From the NCBI GenBank assembly GCA_050084985.1, contig JBITNC010000002.1, forward strand, positions 36,022,001-36,086,000: DNA of 64,000 nucleotides, given 5' to 3'. Source of the DNA: Nageia nagi (taxonomy: Eukaryota; Pinophyta). Below are positions 46,438 through 58,560 of this stretch, piece by piece; positions within the stretch are counted from its first letter, which is position 1, and every line of letters starts with the position of its first letter. The position numbers were made by a program, and so were the translations under genes. Below the pieces are notes generated by a model. The model was not told where the DNA came from. It searched no databases and was given only the letters and a program-made list of their open reading frames with translations.

Positions 46438-46439
46438 CC
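46424..46439. repeat. Poly(C) run, 16 bases
   Basis: Uninterrupted C16 in the plus strand (G16 in the minus strand). This is striking in so AT-rich a window; it could form a quadruplex and is error-prone in sequencing. Confidence 0.9.
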
Positions 46440-46611
46440 ATGGTTGTGGACTTGAAGATGCACTTGAAGAGCCCATTTGTGAAGAGGGATCAAATTTGGG
46501 CTCAACTTGATTGTGTAAAACATGGCTAGGCTAAACACTTCCTTGGTCATTTAAAGCATTCTCTTCAAACATACCATCATCAACAACAAACTTTTAGCAT
46601 TTTTGATACTT

Positions 46612-47860
46612 TCAATTTTCCCCTTCATTAAAAATGGCATCTCTAGACACCACAAGTTTGTGAGAAATTGGATTAAAAAACCCATAAGATATGGAGTGTT
46701 CACTATAGCCAATAAAAATACACTTCTCACTCTTAGCATCAAGATCTTTTCTATGCTCATTAGTCACATGAACATAAGCAAGACAACTAGAAAATTTAAA
46801 ATGTTTCACACTTGGCTTCTTTCCAAGCCAACTCTCATAAGGAGTAATATTGTCCAAACTCCTTGTATGAATCCTATTTAAAATGTAAACAATAATATGA
46901 ATAGCTTTTTCCCAATAAAAATTACTCAAGCCTTTTGTGTGCATCATACACCTTGCCATCTCTACCAAAGTTTGATTCCTTATTTCAACCACTCCATTTT
47001 GTTGGGGTGTGTATGGTGAAGTCAATTACCTCTTAATACTAGAATCTCTATAAAACTTCAAGAAATCATTAGAGAAAAACTCACCACCATGATCAGTTCT
47101 TAAACACTTAATTGTATGCCTACTTTGGTTCTCAACACTAGCTTTAAAAATCTTGAAGCACTCAAATACCTCATCTTTGTGTTTAAGAAAGAGTACCCAA
47201 TAATATCTAGAAAAATAATCAATAAAGGTGAGAAAATAATAAGCTTTACCCATACTTTGTGTTTTCATTGGTCCATAAAGATCACTATGCACCAATTGTA
47301 GAAGAGATTGGGCCCTCCATGCTTCATTCTTTAGAAAATGCCCCCTTGCATGATTTCCAAGAGCATACCCTTCACACATTTTATTAGTATCTTGGACCTT
47401 CAAAAAATGATAAACAAGTGGTGATAAAGGCTTTAAACTTGGAAAATTCACATGGCCAAACATCAAATACCACTCCACAAACCTGATGGGAAAAAGCTTA
47501 TTTTTATTCATTTTTACTATAGTGACCAACCTTCCACCTTTATTATTATCATAGATATTGCACATTTTATCTTCAAAAACCAATTTATAATTGTTTTCTA
47601 GAATATTTCCAATACTTAAAAGAGATTGTTTCAAATTAGGAGCAAAATAGGTACTTTTTACCTTCATAGTTCCTTTTTTAGTAGGAACCACAATGTTCCC
47701 CTTTGCAATCACCTTCAAAATTTACTCATCCCCAAGTTTGATGTTGGAACTAAAGAAATGATCAAGAGATGATAGAAGCTCCTTTTTTATGGTCATGTGG
47801 TGTGAAAAACCACTATCAAGAGCCCAAGTTTCATCCTCTTCTTCTTGTGAAAAAATTACT
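46612..47860 (-). pseudogene. copia pol: protease and integrase
   Basis: Protease: WALDSGFSHHM at about 47835-47800 keeps the catalytic Asp-Ser-Gly. A stop near 47720 precedes a 230-codon open frame (47718-47029) with LVHSDLYGPM (first catalytic Asp), the YYFLTFIDYFSRY region and LRTDHGGEF (second Asp). The zinc region is damaged (CEGYALGNH where CxxC is expected). After a single TAA (47026-47028; a Gln codon in the family) the frame goes on for 137 codons with YTPQQNGVVE, which keeps the catalytic Glu, and ends in the DAIFNE region. Integrase would insert the cDNA; apart from the stops and the zinc site the core is well preserved. Confidence 0.88.
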
Positions 47861-48880
47861 TTGTTGCATGATTCTCTTCTTGGAAAATAGAAAGAAATAA
47901 TACATATTATTCATAGGAATATTCTTCCCCATAATCTTCATAGGAATATTCTTCCCATAATTCATTATTCTAGTATGTTTAGAGGCTTGTTTCAGCATAC
48001 ACTCTCTCTTAAAATGGCCAAATTTATTACAATGGTAGCATTGCACATTCCTCTTGTCTCTTTCTCTACCTCTTGTACTTGCACTTGCACTATTGGCTTG
48101 GTCACCATTTGAAATCTAATCTCTTCCTCTTCCTCTTCCATAAGAGCCTCTTCTTCCTCTTCTTTCATTCCAACCTCTATGTCTAGAGCCTCTACCTTGA
48201 CCTCTTCCACTAGTATTGTCATTCTCTCTAGTTGAGAATGCTTGTTCTTCACTTGTGCCAACATTGAACCTTCTAAAAAATATTTCTTCTTGATATTAAA
48301 GAGTTCCAACCAATTGATCAAACCCCATAGTGGAAAGATCTTTGGTTTCTTCAATTACAAGAGTCATAATGTCCCATTTTAGCAATAAATTCCTTAAGAA
48401 TTTTTTAATTACCAAGGATTTTTCTAAATCATTACCAAGGGTGGCCATTTTGTTCACTATGTCCTTCAACCTTACACAATAATCACCCACACTCTCATTT
48501 TCATACTATGTGAGATTCTCAAAATCTCTTCTAAGGGTCTGAAGATTCACCTCCTTCACTTTGACACTTCCTTGGTAGCCTTATTTCAAGGCTTTCCATG
48601 CATCAATAGTATATTTATGGGCCAAAATTATTGGAAAAATGCTCTTATAAAGAGCATTCTATATATGTGACAAAGCCAAATTCTTCTTCTTCTTCTTCTC
48701 TTTGGTTTCCTTATTTGCATCTTCACTTAGAACACTCCAATCATCTGGCTCTTTGTATCCATATTCAATAATGTCCCACAAGTATTTTATTTTCAAGAGA
48801 GTCATAATATGTATGCTTCAATATTTATAATTTGATCCATCAAATTTCAATATTGGTATTGAGTGTGAGTTGCTTGCCAT
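47831..48880 (-). pseudogene. copia gag
   Basis: From 48880 downward the minus strand reads MASNSHSIPILKFDGSNYKY, the DIIEYGYKEPDDW region, NESVGDYCVRLKDIVNKMAT, KFLRNLLLKWDIMTLVIEET, an Arg/Gly-rich linker (GRGQGRGSRHRGWNERRRRG) and the zinc knuckle CYHCNKFGHFKREC (47999-48040) with all CX2CX4HX4C residues. Some stops and frame changes (for example near 48300) break the frame. Gag would form the particle and bind element RNA. It is followed by protease on the same strand. Confidence 0.85.
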
Positions 48881-48986
48881 GATAGCAGGTCTTCAACACA
48901 ACTTGGATTTGCAAAAGAAATTCTTTCCAAACTTTTTGCAAAACATCCATAATTTTAAATCCAACAAAAATCAATCCAAATATACT

Positions 48987-48999
48987 AGCTATGATACCA
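48987..48999 (-). promoter_or_regulatory. tRNA-Met primer binding site of copia element
   Basis: The minus strand reads TGGTATCATAGCT three bases from the 5' LTR; one base differs from the canonical site within the first eleven. Confidence 0.85.
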
Positions 49000-49002
49000 A
49001 AA

Positions 49003-49534
49003 TGAATTTTAAATCACTTTATCATATATAAAAATACTTATATAAGAATCATACATTCACCCAACATTCACAAATGCATTACACAAATTGAAATATGACA
49101 TAGATTTGGAAAAAATAGTGGAATTCTTACTGTGACATTTTGTCAAATAGCTTTTTTTACAAGTACAAGGTGCAATTTACAAGTTACACAAAATGATTCC
49201 ATGATACAACCCAAAATGAGTTGATAACAGTTATTTATACATGCCCAAGTTAAATAGTTGAAAATAGTAAGCAAAATGAACTAGAAGGTATTAGAAAATA
49301 AGGAAAAACTACTTGGCTGTTTGCCCAAAATTGATTAGAATTGATAGGATGAAATGTGATCAAATTTTAGGTCAAACATGGTGGGTGGACATATTTCTAT
49401 AAAACATGATAGGATTTCCCAAACATAGCTACATTTCATCTCCAAACATGATGGAGGGTTGCATTTTATCAGTAAGTGTAAAATTTGACTTGTTGAGCTC
49501 AAATTTTGGATCTTGACAAAGTTTGTTTGCAACA
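49003..49534 (-). repeat. 5' LTR of copia element (532 bp)
   Basis: Pairs with 43248-43781. A minus-strand TATA box (tataaataa, 49231-49239) would start transcription of the element. Confidence 0.92.
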
Positions 49535-49539
49535 TCTTT
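49535..49539. repeat. Target-site duplication tcttt, right
   Basis: Directly follows the LTR end ...caaca and equals 43175-43179. Confidence 0.7.
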
Positions 49540-51525
49540 TAGAATTGAAAAATTATGTTTTTGATATGGGAACCCTACTATACTTGAATTAATAAGGGTT
49601 TAAATTTTTCAAAGGTTGGAGTTATTCCAAATTATCATCGAATGGATAATGTATCCTCAGGTCGGTCTATTCCAAATTACTTGACTTGAATTACAAAATT
49701 GATATTACATGTTTTTCTTTTGGGAAGAAAAGGAAAATAAGAGTTTTAAATTTTTATTTCTTTTAGCATATTTGATGGTATATTCAATTTTATCTATTAT
49801 TTTCAAATTGATTGAATATATCTTGAATAGGTTTGCTTAAATTATTAAGGTTTGATTCTAATTCTAGTAATTGAATTATGAAGCTTGAATTTCTTTTAAG
49901 AAATTGGAATTAGAAAACCCTTGATCCATTTATTTTGTATTAATATAGCTTATTAGAGTTTGATTCATTTGATTTTAGAAAGTTTTAATCTACCATTAAT
50001 GAGATAAAATTGATCTTTTCATAGTAACAAGGGTTTTTAATAAAGTTAATTTACCCTATGAAAAATGCAGTTATAGTCCTGCTAAAATCAATCACCTTGT
50101 AGAGATCATATCTTTTGATTTATATCTCCATTTTATGCATTATTAGAACTATTGGAAAGGTATATATGTGTAGAATAAATATATGTGTAGAATAAATATA
50201 TAAAATTTCATCCCATTTGGTTTATTATATTATCCTTGTTTTTCATCTTTAGTAAAATGTATTTGTTTAGGATATTCATGCAAATGATGAACCACACCCA
50301 ATATTTGATCTAGTTGACATTCGAGCAAATTGTGCTTTGATTTGGCTTGTTAATGATTTGATCCAATAAATTTTGAAAAATATAATTTGAATTCACATTA
50401 GATAACATTTAATTAATCTAAATAATTTTAGAGAAAAGGTTCCAAATAGTTTATGATTCTACATATCAAAAGGTTAAAAGATTTGATTATTTAAATAAAG
50501 TATAACTAGATAATTTTATCTTTATCATGTTATTTCCTTTAGAAGTAAATGGATGGTAATTATTGGAAAATAAATGAAGAATTTAATTGATGTTATCTTA
50601 TTGAGAATAATTAGGGTGAGATAACATAATGCTTCTTGAAAAGAAATATAAAAAGTATATTTTGTTGAATGATTAATGTTTTTGATAAAATATAGGAAAT
50701 ATTATATTGTGAATATTTTGGTAAATTATAACTAAAGGATCATTATGTGGTGTGTATTAATTGGTTAATGGAAGATTATAGTTAATGAGAAAGAATACCT
50801 TAGTATTCATACAAAAAGGGATTTTGTAAAAATTAATCATGCATATTAAATAAGAAAATAATTCATGGTAATTATTGAAAAGAAATTAGCGAATTAGTTG
50901 ATGGTTAATTATGGTAAAAAGGATTAAATAAAGTTTATTTTATAAATATTAACTTAATACCTATTCTTACCATAATAAAAAGGAAATGCTAGGTTTAATC
51001 GAGTAGAGTGAATCCTAGAGGACAAATGGTAAACATGATTAAAGAAATGATTATGTAATAATACAGTATTTTCATAATCATAAGATATGGAAAAATGTTG
51101 ATGATTCATATGAATTAGAATGTGTATGTATTCCTATTGGGCAGTGTGAAAAGAACTTCTTATTTAAAAGATGTTTGAAATTTATAAAAAATATTTAGAT
51201 TGTAGAGTAAAACCTATGTCCTTAAATTAATTATAAAAACTAGATAACATTGTATGAATGTAATTTAGGTGGATATTATTTTTATATTCAATGGGATTCA
51301 TGTTAATGATTTCTAAGTGTTATAAAATGTTATAGTGAAAGAGATGAATATGAATTGGTTTCTTTAAGATTGAATCTAGATTTTGGTTGGGTAGAATTAA
51401 ACTCTAGGAGATTTTCTGTGAGAAAGAAAATATCCTTTAGAAATTTATTTATACATGCTAAATAAATGAATGGAATGGGATATTATTAATGTTTAATATT
51501 ATTTATACTTAATGAAAAAGAGTAG
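49540..51525 (+). other. Giant LTR, middle part
   Basis: AT-rich LTR sequence with no coding frame; resumes the LTR broken at 43179. Confidence 0.4.
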
Positions 51526-52504
51526 GGTAAGTGCAAGAAGATGAGTCCCACTTTGGATGAAGTCTTAGGAACTGCAAGGTTTTTGTATTTGTTTAATAAC
51601 TTTTTTATTTTTTAGAATTGTGAAAAAATATGTTTGCATACTCTACATACAATTCTTCATAAGTAAAAAAATAAATAAATTAAAAATGATAAGTTTAAGT
51701 CAAATTATGCTTGCCAAACATAAGCATTTTTTGAAATGATAATTAGGACTAATAAAAAAATAAAATATTCATGAAAAAATTACAAAAAGTATCTTACACA
51801 ATATTTAGTATCTTAGGTATCTTTACCCAAAAGGATTTAAAAAATTATTTTAATTTAAGTTCAATTATGCTTGATGGACATGATTGGGTATGGTCTTGAA
51901 ATTGTATTTTTAAACTGTGGGTTTTGTATTTTTTTAATATAACTTTTTATTTTTTTAGAATTATGAAAAAATAATATATGTGCATAATTTGCATACAATT
52001 TATCACAAGTAAAAAAAAACAAATTAAAAATGATAATTTTAAGTCAAATTATGCTTATTGGACACAAACACTTTTTGAAACGACAATCAAGGCCAGTAAA
52101 CAAATAATAAAAAATAAAATATTCATTAAAAAATTACAAAAAAATATCCTCGACAATATTTAGTATCTTAGGTATCTTTACCCAAAATGATTTAAAAAAA
52201 TATTTTAATTTAGCTCGAATTATGCTTATCGGACACGATGGGGTGTGGTCTTAAAACTATATTTTTTTAAATAGTGGATTTTAAACATGCCTATCAAATA
52301 TTAATTTTTATCATATAGGTATTAGAATAAATTACATATTTGAAAACTATACTTTCATAACTACATTTTTATCAAAGATACTTTTTTCAAGACTTGGAAT
52401 CTAAGTGCTTCAAATTTTGAGATCAAGTGTGAAAAAACCTGAAAAATTAGGGAAAAAGCTTCCTCTTTTTGGCCAAATGTGGGACTCATCTTCTTGCACT
52501 TACC
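51526..52504. mobile_element. 979-bp TIR element (MITE-like DNA transposon)
   Basis: Terminal inverted repeats: 51526-51551 reads ggtaagtgcaagaagatgag and then tcccac. Its exact complement ends at 52504 (26 perfect bases, then a 1-nt offset for 5 more). A 3-bp duplication tag (51523-51525 and 52505-52507) is the best-fitting target site. The interior has two copies of a roughly 335-bp direct repeat (from about 51579 and 51919). There is no transposase, so it is non-autonomous. The superfamily is open: 3-bp duplications occur in Harbinger and CACTA elements, but neither typical terminus matches. Confidence 0.85.
51579..52275. repeat. Internal tandem duplication (two units of about 335 bp)
   Basis: Phrases such as aaattaaaaatgataa-tttaagtcaaattatgctt and atatttagtatcttaggtat recur at 340-bp spacing within the TIR element. 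The second unit is diverged. Confidence 0.8.
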
Positions 52505-52507
52505 TAG

Positions 52508-53320
52508 TATGTGAAATTCATGTTTGGAATTGTGTTTCTTTTTATATATTTGAACCTATGGTTTAGCATATGATTTATGTGTTCTTTTATATGTGGTGTA
52601 TGAACATCTTTTCTTATGTATGCATAAGTAGAATGCATTAGGAAAGAAAAGCTATTATGATCCAAGTACACTCATGAGATACCATATATTGAATATTATA
52701 TGATGGTGAAGATGTTGGCTTGATTCTTAAACCTATTATTCTTGGAATGCAAGTTCTTGATATACTTTTACATTGATGGTACTTGAATATGAAATGATGT
52801 ATAAAATGTTAAATCTATCATTGTGATATAAGTTCGAATGTATGGACACTATGATGTTAGGAATGTGATTTCCTAAGATATGTATACTTTGGTTAATCCA
52901 TTATATGTTTTGAATTGATTTAAGTATATCATGAATACTATAAAGAGAAACATGTATAATACTTATGAAGTATTTCATCCTCAATTTAATGGTTAAATGC
53001 CTTTCAAAATAAAGTTTGAATTAAGATGTAGTTATCTTATCATGCTATAGTTTGCAATGGATATGATTATTGATCTTGTGATTAATTGATATATGCAAAT
53101 GATGTTTTATTGAATTATTTCATGGATGAAACATATTTTTTCTATCTTAGGTTCTCTTGTGTTAGAAACATTAATAGTTAGAAGTGATGAAAGTTATATG
53201 ATAATAGTGTTGTTCTAAATATATAAAAATCACCTATTTTCTACTTAGCACATGTTAATCCTAGGATGGATTTTAAAACCTATATGGAACCCTAGGTAAT
53301 GCTTGAGCACACTTTATGAT
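52508..53320 (+). other. Giant LTR, later part
   Basis: AT-rich; no coding frame or RNA gene recognised. Confidence 0.4.
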
Positions 53321-53500
53321 ATGAAGGAATTATCAATATAGGATAATTTAAGATAATATCAAGGATATCAAGGAATTATCGAGCATGATAGTTCAAGGAG
53401 ATCTCAAGAGAACAAGGAATTATCAAATAAGATATTTCAATAAGTTCTTAGCACTTGAATTTAGACAAAGATATGAATTATCGAGTAAGATAATTAAGAA
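53321..53500. repeat. Short tandem repeat with aaggaattatc core
   Basis: The core recurs about every 45-60 bp (near 53323, 53382, 53424, 53476). One unit contains the small palindrome attatcgagtaagataat. Confidence 0.6.
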
Positions 53501-53997
53501 ATTCTCAATATGGTCATGAAAGACCTTTAAGTGCTTAAATTACCATGACAAGATGATTGTTTTTATCTAGGAAGGTATAAGATACCATCAAGAAGTCAAT
53601 GTTCAAGAAAAGATTGTACAACAACAAGGCTAGTAAATCCCATGATGAATATTATAGGTAAGCCATGGAGGGTATTTAATGAGTAGGTTAAATATCAATA
53701 AAGGTGCTTCATCTAATGAAGAGACTATAGCTCAATAAAGATGAGACTTGGAATCCATTATGTGATCTCAATCTCGTGGGTTCACAAGTAGCTTCAAAAC
53801 TTTTAATAATAAATGTCAATGTGTAATATAATTTATGCTCATCTCTTAAGATTTATATTTATCTTGGGATGTAAGATAACGGTTATTACATAAAAATTGA
53901 TAGTATGTATAAAAAACAAATTAGTGCTCACTACTCGAATAATGAGAAGGTTATTAAAGTAAGGATTTAGTATTAGGTAGAATATTGGGTCATTACA

Positions 53998-54329
53998 AAT
54001 AAGGTGATGAATAATTATTCCCCTAACCAGAAAAGGGGATACAATATGTTATCATAGGAATATAGTCCCATGCTACATAAAATGCAATCCTATCTTATAT
54101 GAAATGCATTTGTATTCTACATGAGATGCAAAGAGTAAAAGGTCTATGTTAAATTGTATTTCCCTTTATCATATGTTTCCATTATATATGTCATGATATC
54201 TTTAAGAGTTTGAAGTAGTTGTGGATATTTTTTACTAATATTTTCAAATATATTTAGTAGCTTTCCTTCTTGGTTATATTGTCATACTAAGTGTGTGAAT
54301 TACTTTGGGTATTTCATGTTATTGATTAG
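53998..54329. other. Flanking DNA, nothing recognised
   Basis: Contains three near-copies of a short phrase (atatgaaatgca/ctacataaaatgcaatcc) but no gene. Confidence 0.4.
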
Positions 54330-55229
54330 TTAATTTTTCAATTCATTAACATCTTGATAAATATCATTAGGAGCATTAGTATCAATAATGATATCACCAT
54401 GAGTATATTTGATTACCTTGTGAGTTTTATCATTTTCAAGTCCTACTTCTTCCTCAAAAGAGACATCTACATCAGATTCACCTTCATCTAGTAGGTCTTC
54501 TTCCTCATAACATATTGTTCTATGTTCTAAGAACTTATGCAACTATTTCTTCATGCCAATACATGCATCAGTTGAGTGATGTTTTACTTGATGATATAAG
54601 CAATAATTATTTTATTTATACCAATGATGTTTCTTTATGTTTTCAATATATTCTTTTCCTCTTGATAAGCAAAATTTGAACATCTTTGTAGGATTTATGG
54701 GAAGTTTATAAAATGATTTATTTCTTTTTTTCTTTCTCATAGAAGTATCATTGGAGATATCCTCATCTTCATCATTTGTATCAACATCAATAGTATCATT
54801 TTCTTCAACTAATAAATCATCCTCTTCATTTACTAAAGAATATAATAATTGAGATATCTTAGATGATCTATCTAGACCATGTTCATTATAAATGTCACTA
54901 ATAAAGATAGATAAGTGTCCTTTACTAATAATATATTTTTTCAAGCACTTAAGTACTTGTGTATCTTTCTTTTCAAAGAAATTAACGATACTAATGTCTT
55001 TGGCAATATTGTTAATAGCATGAATGAACATAGTAAGAATATTATGAGTAAAAATAGGATTATCCTTTAAAAGTACATCATCATCAGCACTTGTTTCTTC
55101 ATTAAGATCAATATTATTAACATTGTCATTTTTATCCTTAGGCTCATCATCATAGAAATCATCTTTTAAATCATTAGGATCATCATGAAGATCATTGTAA
55201 TCAATATCATGAAGAGCATTTGAGTAATA
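54330..55229 (-). pseudogene. Acidic Gag-like pseudogene with CX2HX4HX4C knuckle
   Basis: One minus-strand frame runs from 55229 to the stop at 54330, interrupted by two in-frame stops (about 54612 and 54545). The N-terminal third is extremely Asp/Asn rich (DLHDDPNDLKDDFYDDEPKD); a hydrophobic-helical segment follows (MFIHAINNIAKDISIVNFFE), then another acidic block, a Lys-rich patch (MRKKKRNK) and the zinc-knuckle variant CLYHQVKHHSTDAC. CX2HX4HX4C knuckles of this form are found in Gag of Tat-type gypsy elements. No LTR or pol neighbours it, so it is an orphan. A host zinc-knuckle protein is an alternative. Confidence 0.4.
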
Positions 55230-57469
55230 TCACTATCAATATTATTATTTTTGTTTAATAATATATCCATTGATAGTAACACCATTTGCATCATGATCAT
55301 CGAAAGGGAAAAACATTTCTCTTGTTATTTTGAATCCATATTTGAGTATTTCAGTAATGATATCATAAGTAATACACCTATAAACCATGAAAAATATTTA
55401 TTTCTTATGAATATATATGATATGGGATTAATTTTATGATACTATATCTCATCAATTTTAAGAAAATGATCATGAAATTCTATGGTTTTATGCAAAAAAA
55501 AATTTTTTTTCCTCAATAAAATACATTCAAGAAGCCCAATTTACCCTTTAAAAGTTGCCTACCATGAATAGCTAAGGTTTGGGAAAGGTTATAAGGTAAA
55601 AAACATCAAATATATTTTTTAAAAATAAAGCTCAAAATCTAGGGTTTTATCCAAAATATTTTGTCACAAAATAAAAATACTTAAATTTTTGAATAAGATT
55701 CAAGTAATAAAATTTAATAATTTTATGGAAAATTACTAAGTACAAAGAGAAATCAAGCCCTAGGGCTTCTAATGAAAAATTTCTTAGAAAAAGTGATGCC
55801 CTAAAATGAAAATTCTAGGGTTTTTTTTTTTTTTATCAAACCCTAACTTGAAGATTTGAAAAATATAAATTTATCAAGTTCACTAATATGTAGATGAAAA
55901 AATGCAACACTAAATTATGGTAATGAATGATGCAAATATATCAACTTTAATTATCCAACAAATCAACCTAATTACCTATGATCATTGAGTCACTAATGTG
56001 AATAAAGTATTAAAGTAATGGTGATGAATGAGATAACAATAACATAACTAAATTAAATAACTTGAAAAACATATAAGAGAGGAATGATAAATACCTATGC
56101 ACTTATTTGGGTGATTATTAGCTACTTAGAATTGATTAGACATGTAAGAGTGATGTGAATTCAGCTATAAGAGATCAACAAAAGGACTCAATCACATAAT
56201 AAAAATGTAATATAATGGAAGAAACCTACAAAACAATATTCTTCTCATTCCTAAGTTCACAATACTTCCTTCAAGAGAAATATAATCCATCAATAAGCAA
56301 ACAAAAACCAAATAAACCTTAAAAACATTTTTTTTCTAAAAATAACTAAAAATAGAAATGAGTCGAATTGCAAATTCGGTGTACAAATTCCTCTTACAAT
56401 AATAAATCTTAATTTAAAATAGCATGAATCAAAGTAATGTAGAAGAATATATATTAAATTTATAACATAAAAAAAAACCCAAAAAATAAGAGAATATAAA
56501 CTAAAAGCTAATTTTGGGATCCTAGATGGAGGAATTAAGTCTTGAAAATATTTTTTTTGAGGGTAAGAAAAATTAGAGTTTAGCCTAATGCAAAACATGC
56601 ACAAGGAATCACCTTTTAAATTTCAAGGCAAATGGAAAAAATGATAAAAATTTATGGCTCCAACAAGGTGCATTAAAAAGCAACCAAGAATATGGATGTA
56701 ATCTTATGAAATATCTATGTCTATAGCATTGATGTTGGGAAGCAATATGACCTAGTGTTATCATTAAAAATATTGCAGAGATATAGTGAACCAATTTACG
56801 ATCCAAAAAATAATGAACCAAGCTTTGATGTGTATTGTGAAGGAGTGGAAAATAGCTCTTGAATATAACATATTCCAATCTCGATAAGTGGTGTTGAGAA
56901 AATATAACAAGTTTGTGAGAGATATATAGTCTTATCGAGATGAAACATTAAATATTACCATGCATATATATCTTAATTTATAGGTTTAAGAATATACCCA
57001 AGTGCACCTTTGCATTCTAGTGCTAACATTGATGGTACAACCTACAAAATAAGAGAATTACACATGAGAAGTAACTTAGATAGCTTATAAGAAATAACAA
57101 AAATAAAACATGACATCATATTCATCATAACATAGTAAGGGTTATATGACATATAGTTTAGCCTAGAAAAGTTGCCAAAATCATGAAAAATAATTGCTAT
57201 ATACTGTATTATTCTACATTTTATAAAATACATGTCTATCAGGGCTTAACTCCTGACAATTGCGTCTAGAATAAAAGCCTTTAGGGAATTCTTCTACATT
57301 TTTCATTAAATATTCATGCCTTATATTATTACTTATTTTTCATACATGTATTAGGGTATTTTTAATAAAACATATTTTGTGTGTATCCTATAATCATTGT
57401 AGATCATGGAAACTATATTTGCATCATGTATCTTATCAAATTATACATATGGTGTATTTATATCATTTC
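55230..57469. other. AT-rich DNA, nothing recognised
   Basis: Contains A/T runs and the repeated word cctaggg/ctagggttt (55560-55860). Two minus-strand frames (104 and 89 codons, 56290-56878) show no family motif. Confidence 0.4.
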
Positions 57470-58560
57470 ATATCTTTTGATGAATCTACAATTATTCTCA
57501 AATGGTTAAGAATACCTGCATGATCAAGAATTATACAATTATGCTCAAATGATTCAAATATTCTCTACAATTTTAATTATGCTCAAATGATTTAAATATG
57601 CTCTACAATATTGCTATAACATGTCATAATTTATTTACAAAAAATTTCTATTACCGACTAGGAAATGAAGGATCCCACAACATGTTCCATTATTTTACAA
57701 TAACCTTCACTCAAATTGTGATATCAAGTATCTCTTTTGGTTCAATAGTGTTCTAATTACACAATCATGGAAAAGGTAGTTTGTCACTTTTTTATAGGTT
57801 TGTTACACCAATCACATTATCTTTTGAGCTCCATTTTTTGACATGAAGATTATGCAATGTAGATGGAACATGAACACAAAGATAAGCACAATAATATTCA
57901 AATATTCTCTACAATTATGGTCAAATGATAAAGAATACTTGTATGATCAAGAATTACATAATTATACTCAAAAAATTCAAATATGATCTATAATTTCAAT
58001 TATTCTCAAATGATTCAAATATGCTCGACAATTTCAAGTATTCTAAAATGAGTCAAATATGTTCTATAATACTACTACAACATGTCTTAATTTATTTTTA
58101 AAAGAGTTCTATCACAAGCAAAGAAATGAATGAGCCCAAAGCATGTTCCATTACTTTATAATAACCTTCATCTAAATTGTGATATTAGGAACCTCCATTA
58201 TTTCAAAAATGGTCTAATTATACAAGTATGAAAAAGGTAGTTGGTCACTTTTAACAAGCTTATTACAATAGTCACATCAAATTTTGGGCTCTATTTTTGG
58301 ACACGAAGATTAAACAATGTAGAGAGAATATGAACACAAAGATAAGCATAATAATATTTACATATGCTCTATAATTATATTTAAATGATCAAGAATTACA
58401 TAATTACACTTAAATGATTAAAATATGCTCTATAATACTAGTACAACATGTCATAATTTATTTATAAAAAAGTTTGGTTACAGGCTAGGTAATGAAGGAG
58501 CCCATATTATGTTCCATTAATGTACAAAAACCTTCACCCAAATGTTTATGATGTACCTCT
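57470..58560. repeat. Long-period tandem repeat, about three copies (460/370 bp)
   Basis: acatgtc-taatttatttaaaaa recurs at 57617, 58080 and 58446. Other shared phrases (catgttccatta, ataaccttca, gaacacaaagataagca-aataatatt) keep the same order. Each unit opens with short sub-repeats of the type tcaaatgattcaaatatgctctacaat. Confidence 0.8.

Larger units (their letters stand above)
43180..49534 (-). mobile_element. Ty1/copia retrotransposon, nearly full length
   Basis: Minus-strand element with LTRs 43248-43781 (3') and 49003-49534 (5'), a primer binding site, a polypurine tract, and gag, protease, integrase, RT and RNase H in copia order. The target duplication is tcttt (43175-43179 and 49535-49539). 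The left end carries 67-68 extra bases between duplication and LTR (43180-43247) that form a fold-back of LTR-end sequence. An 843-bp segment interrupts pol. Several stops and frameshifts make it non-autonomous now, but the RT catalytic box and Gag zinc knuckle are intact. Confidence 0.92.
39481..53997 (+). mobile_element. Gypsy-type long-LTR element remnant (host of the nest)
   Basis: Signals in order on the plus strand: an LTR end and primer binding site (39.5 kb), a 2.8-kb interior without recognised coding motifs, a polypurine tract (ccaagttagggagga, 42381-42395), an LTR start TGTAACAACCC (42396), a TATA box (43141), and an LTR end GGGTCATTACA (53997). The terminal words are near-inverse of each other, as in many gypsy LTRs. 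The 3' LTR was later split by a copia element and a TIR element; without them it is about 4260 bp. No pol is present, so the element was non-autonomous or internally deleted. The assignment to one element is inference, because the 5' LTR is not preserved. Confidence 0.55.
42396..53997 (+). repeat. Giant 3' LTR, interrupted (about 4.26 kb net)
   Basis: Starts TGTAACAACCCAAAAATTTG and ends TATTGGGTCATTACA. Taking out the copia insertion (43180-49539) and the TIR element with one duplication (51526-52507) leaves about 4260 bp. It contains a TATA box and, near its end, short tandem repeats of the type aaggaattatc. Confidence 0.5.

Noticed and set aside
46424-46439. Assembly gap or artefact at the C16 run
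   Set aside because: Kept as real for now because copia coding is continuous on both sides and the flanking duplication is consistent; flagged for checking.
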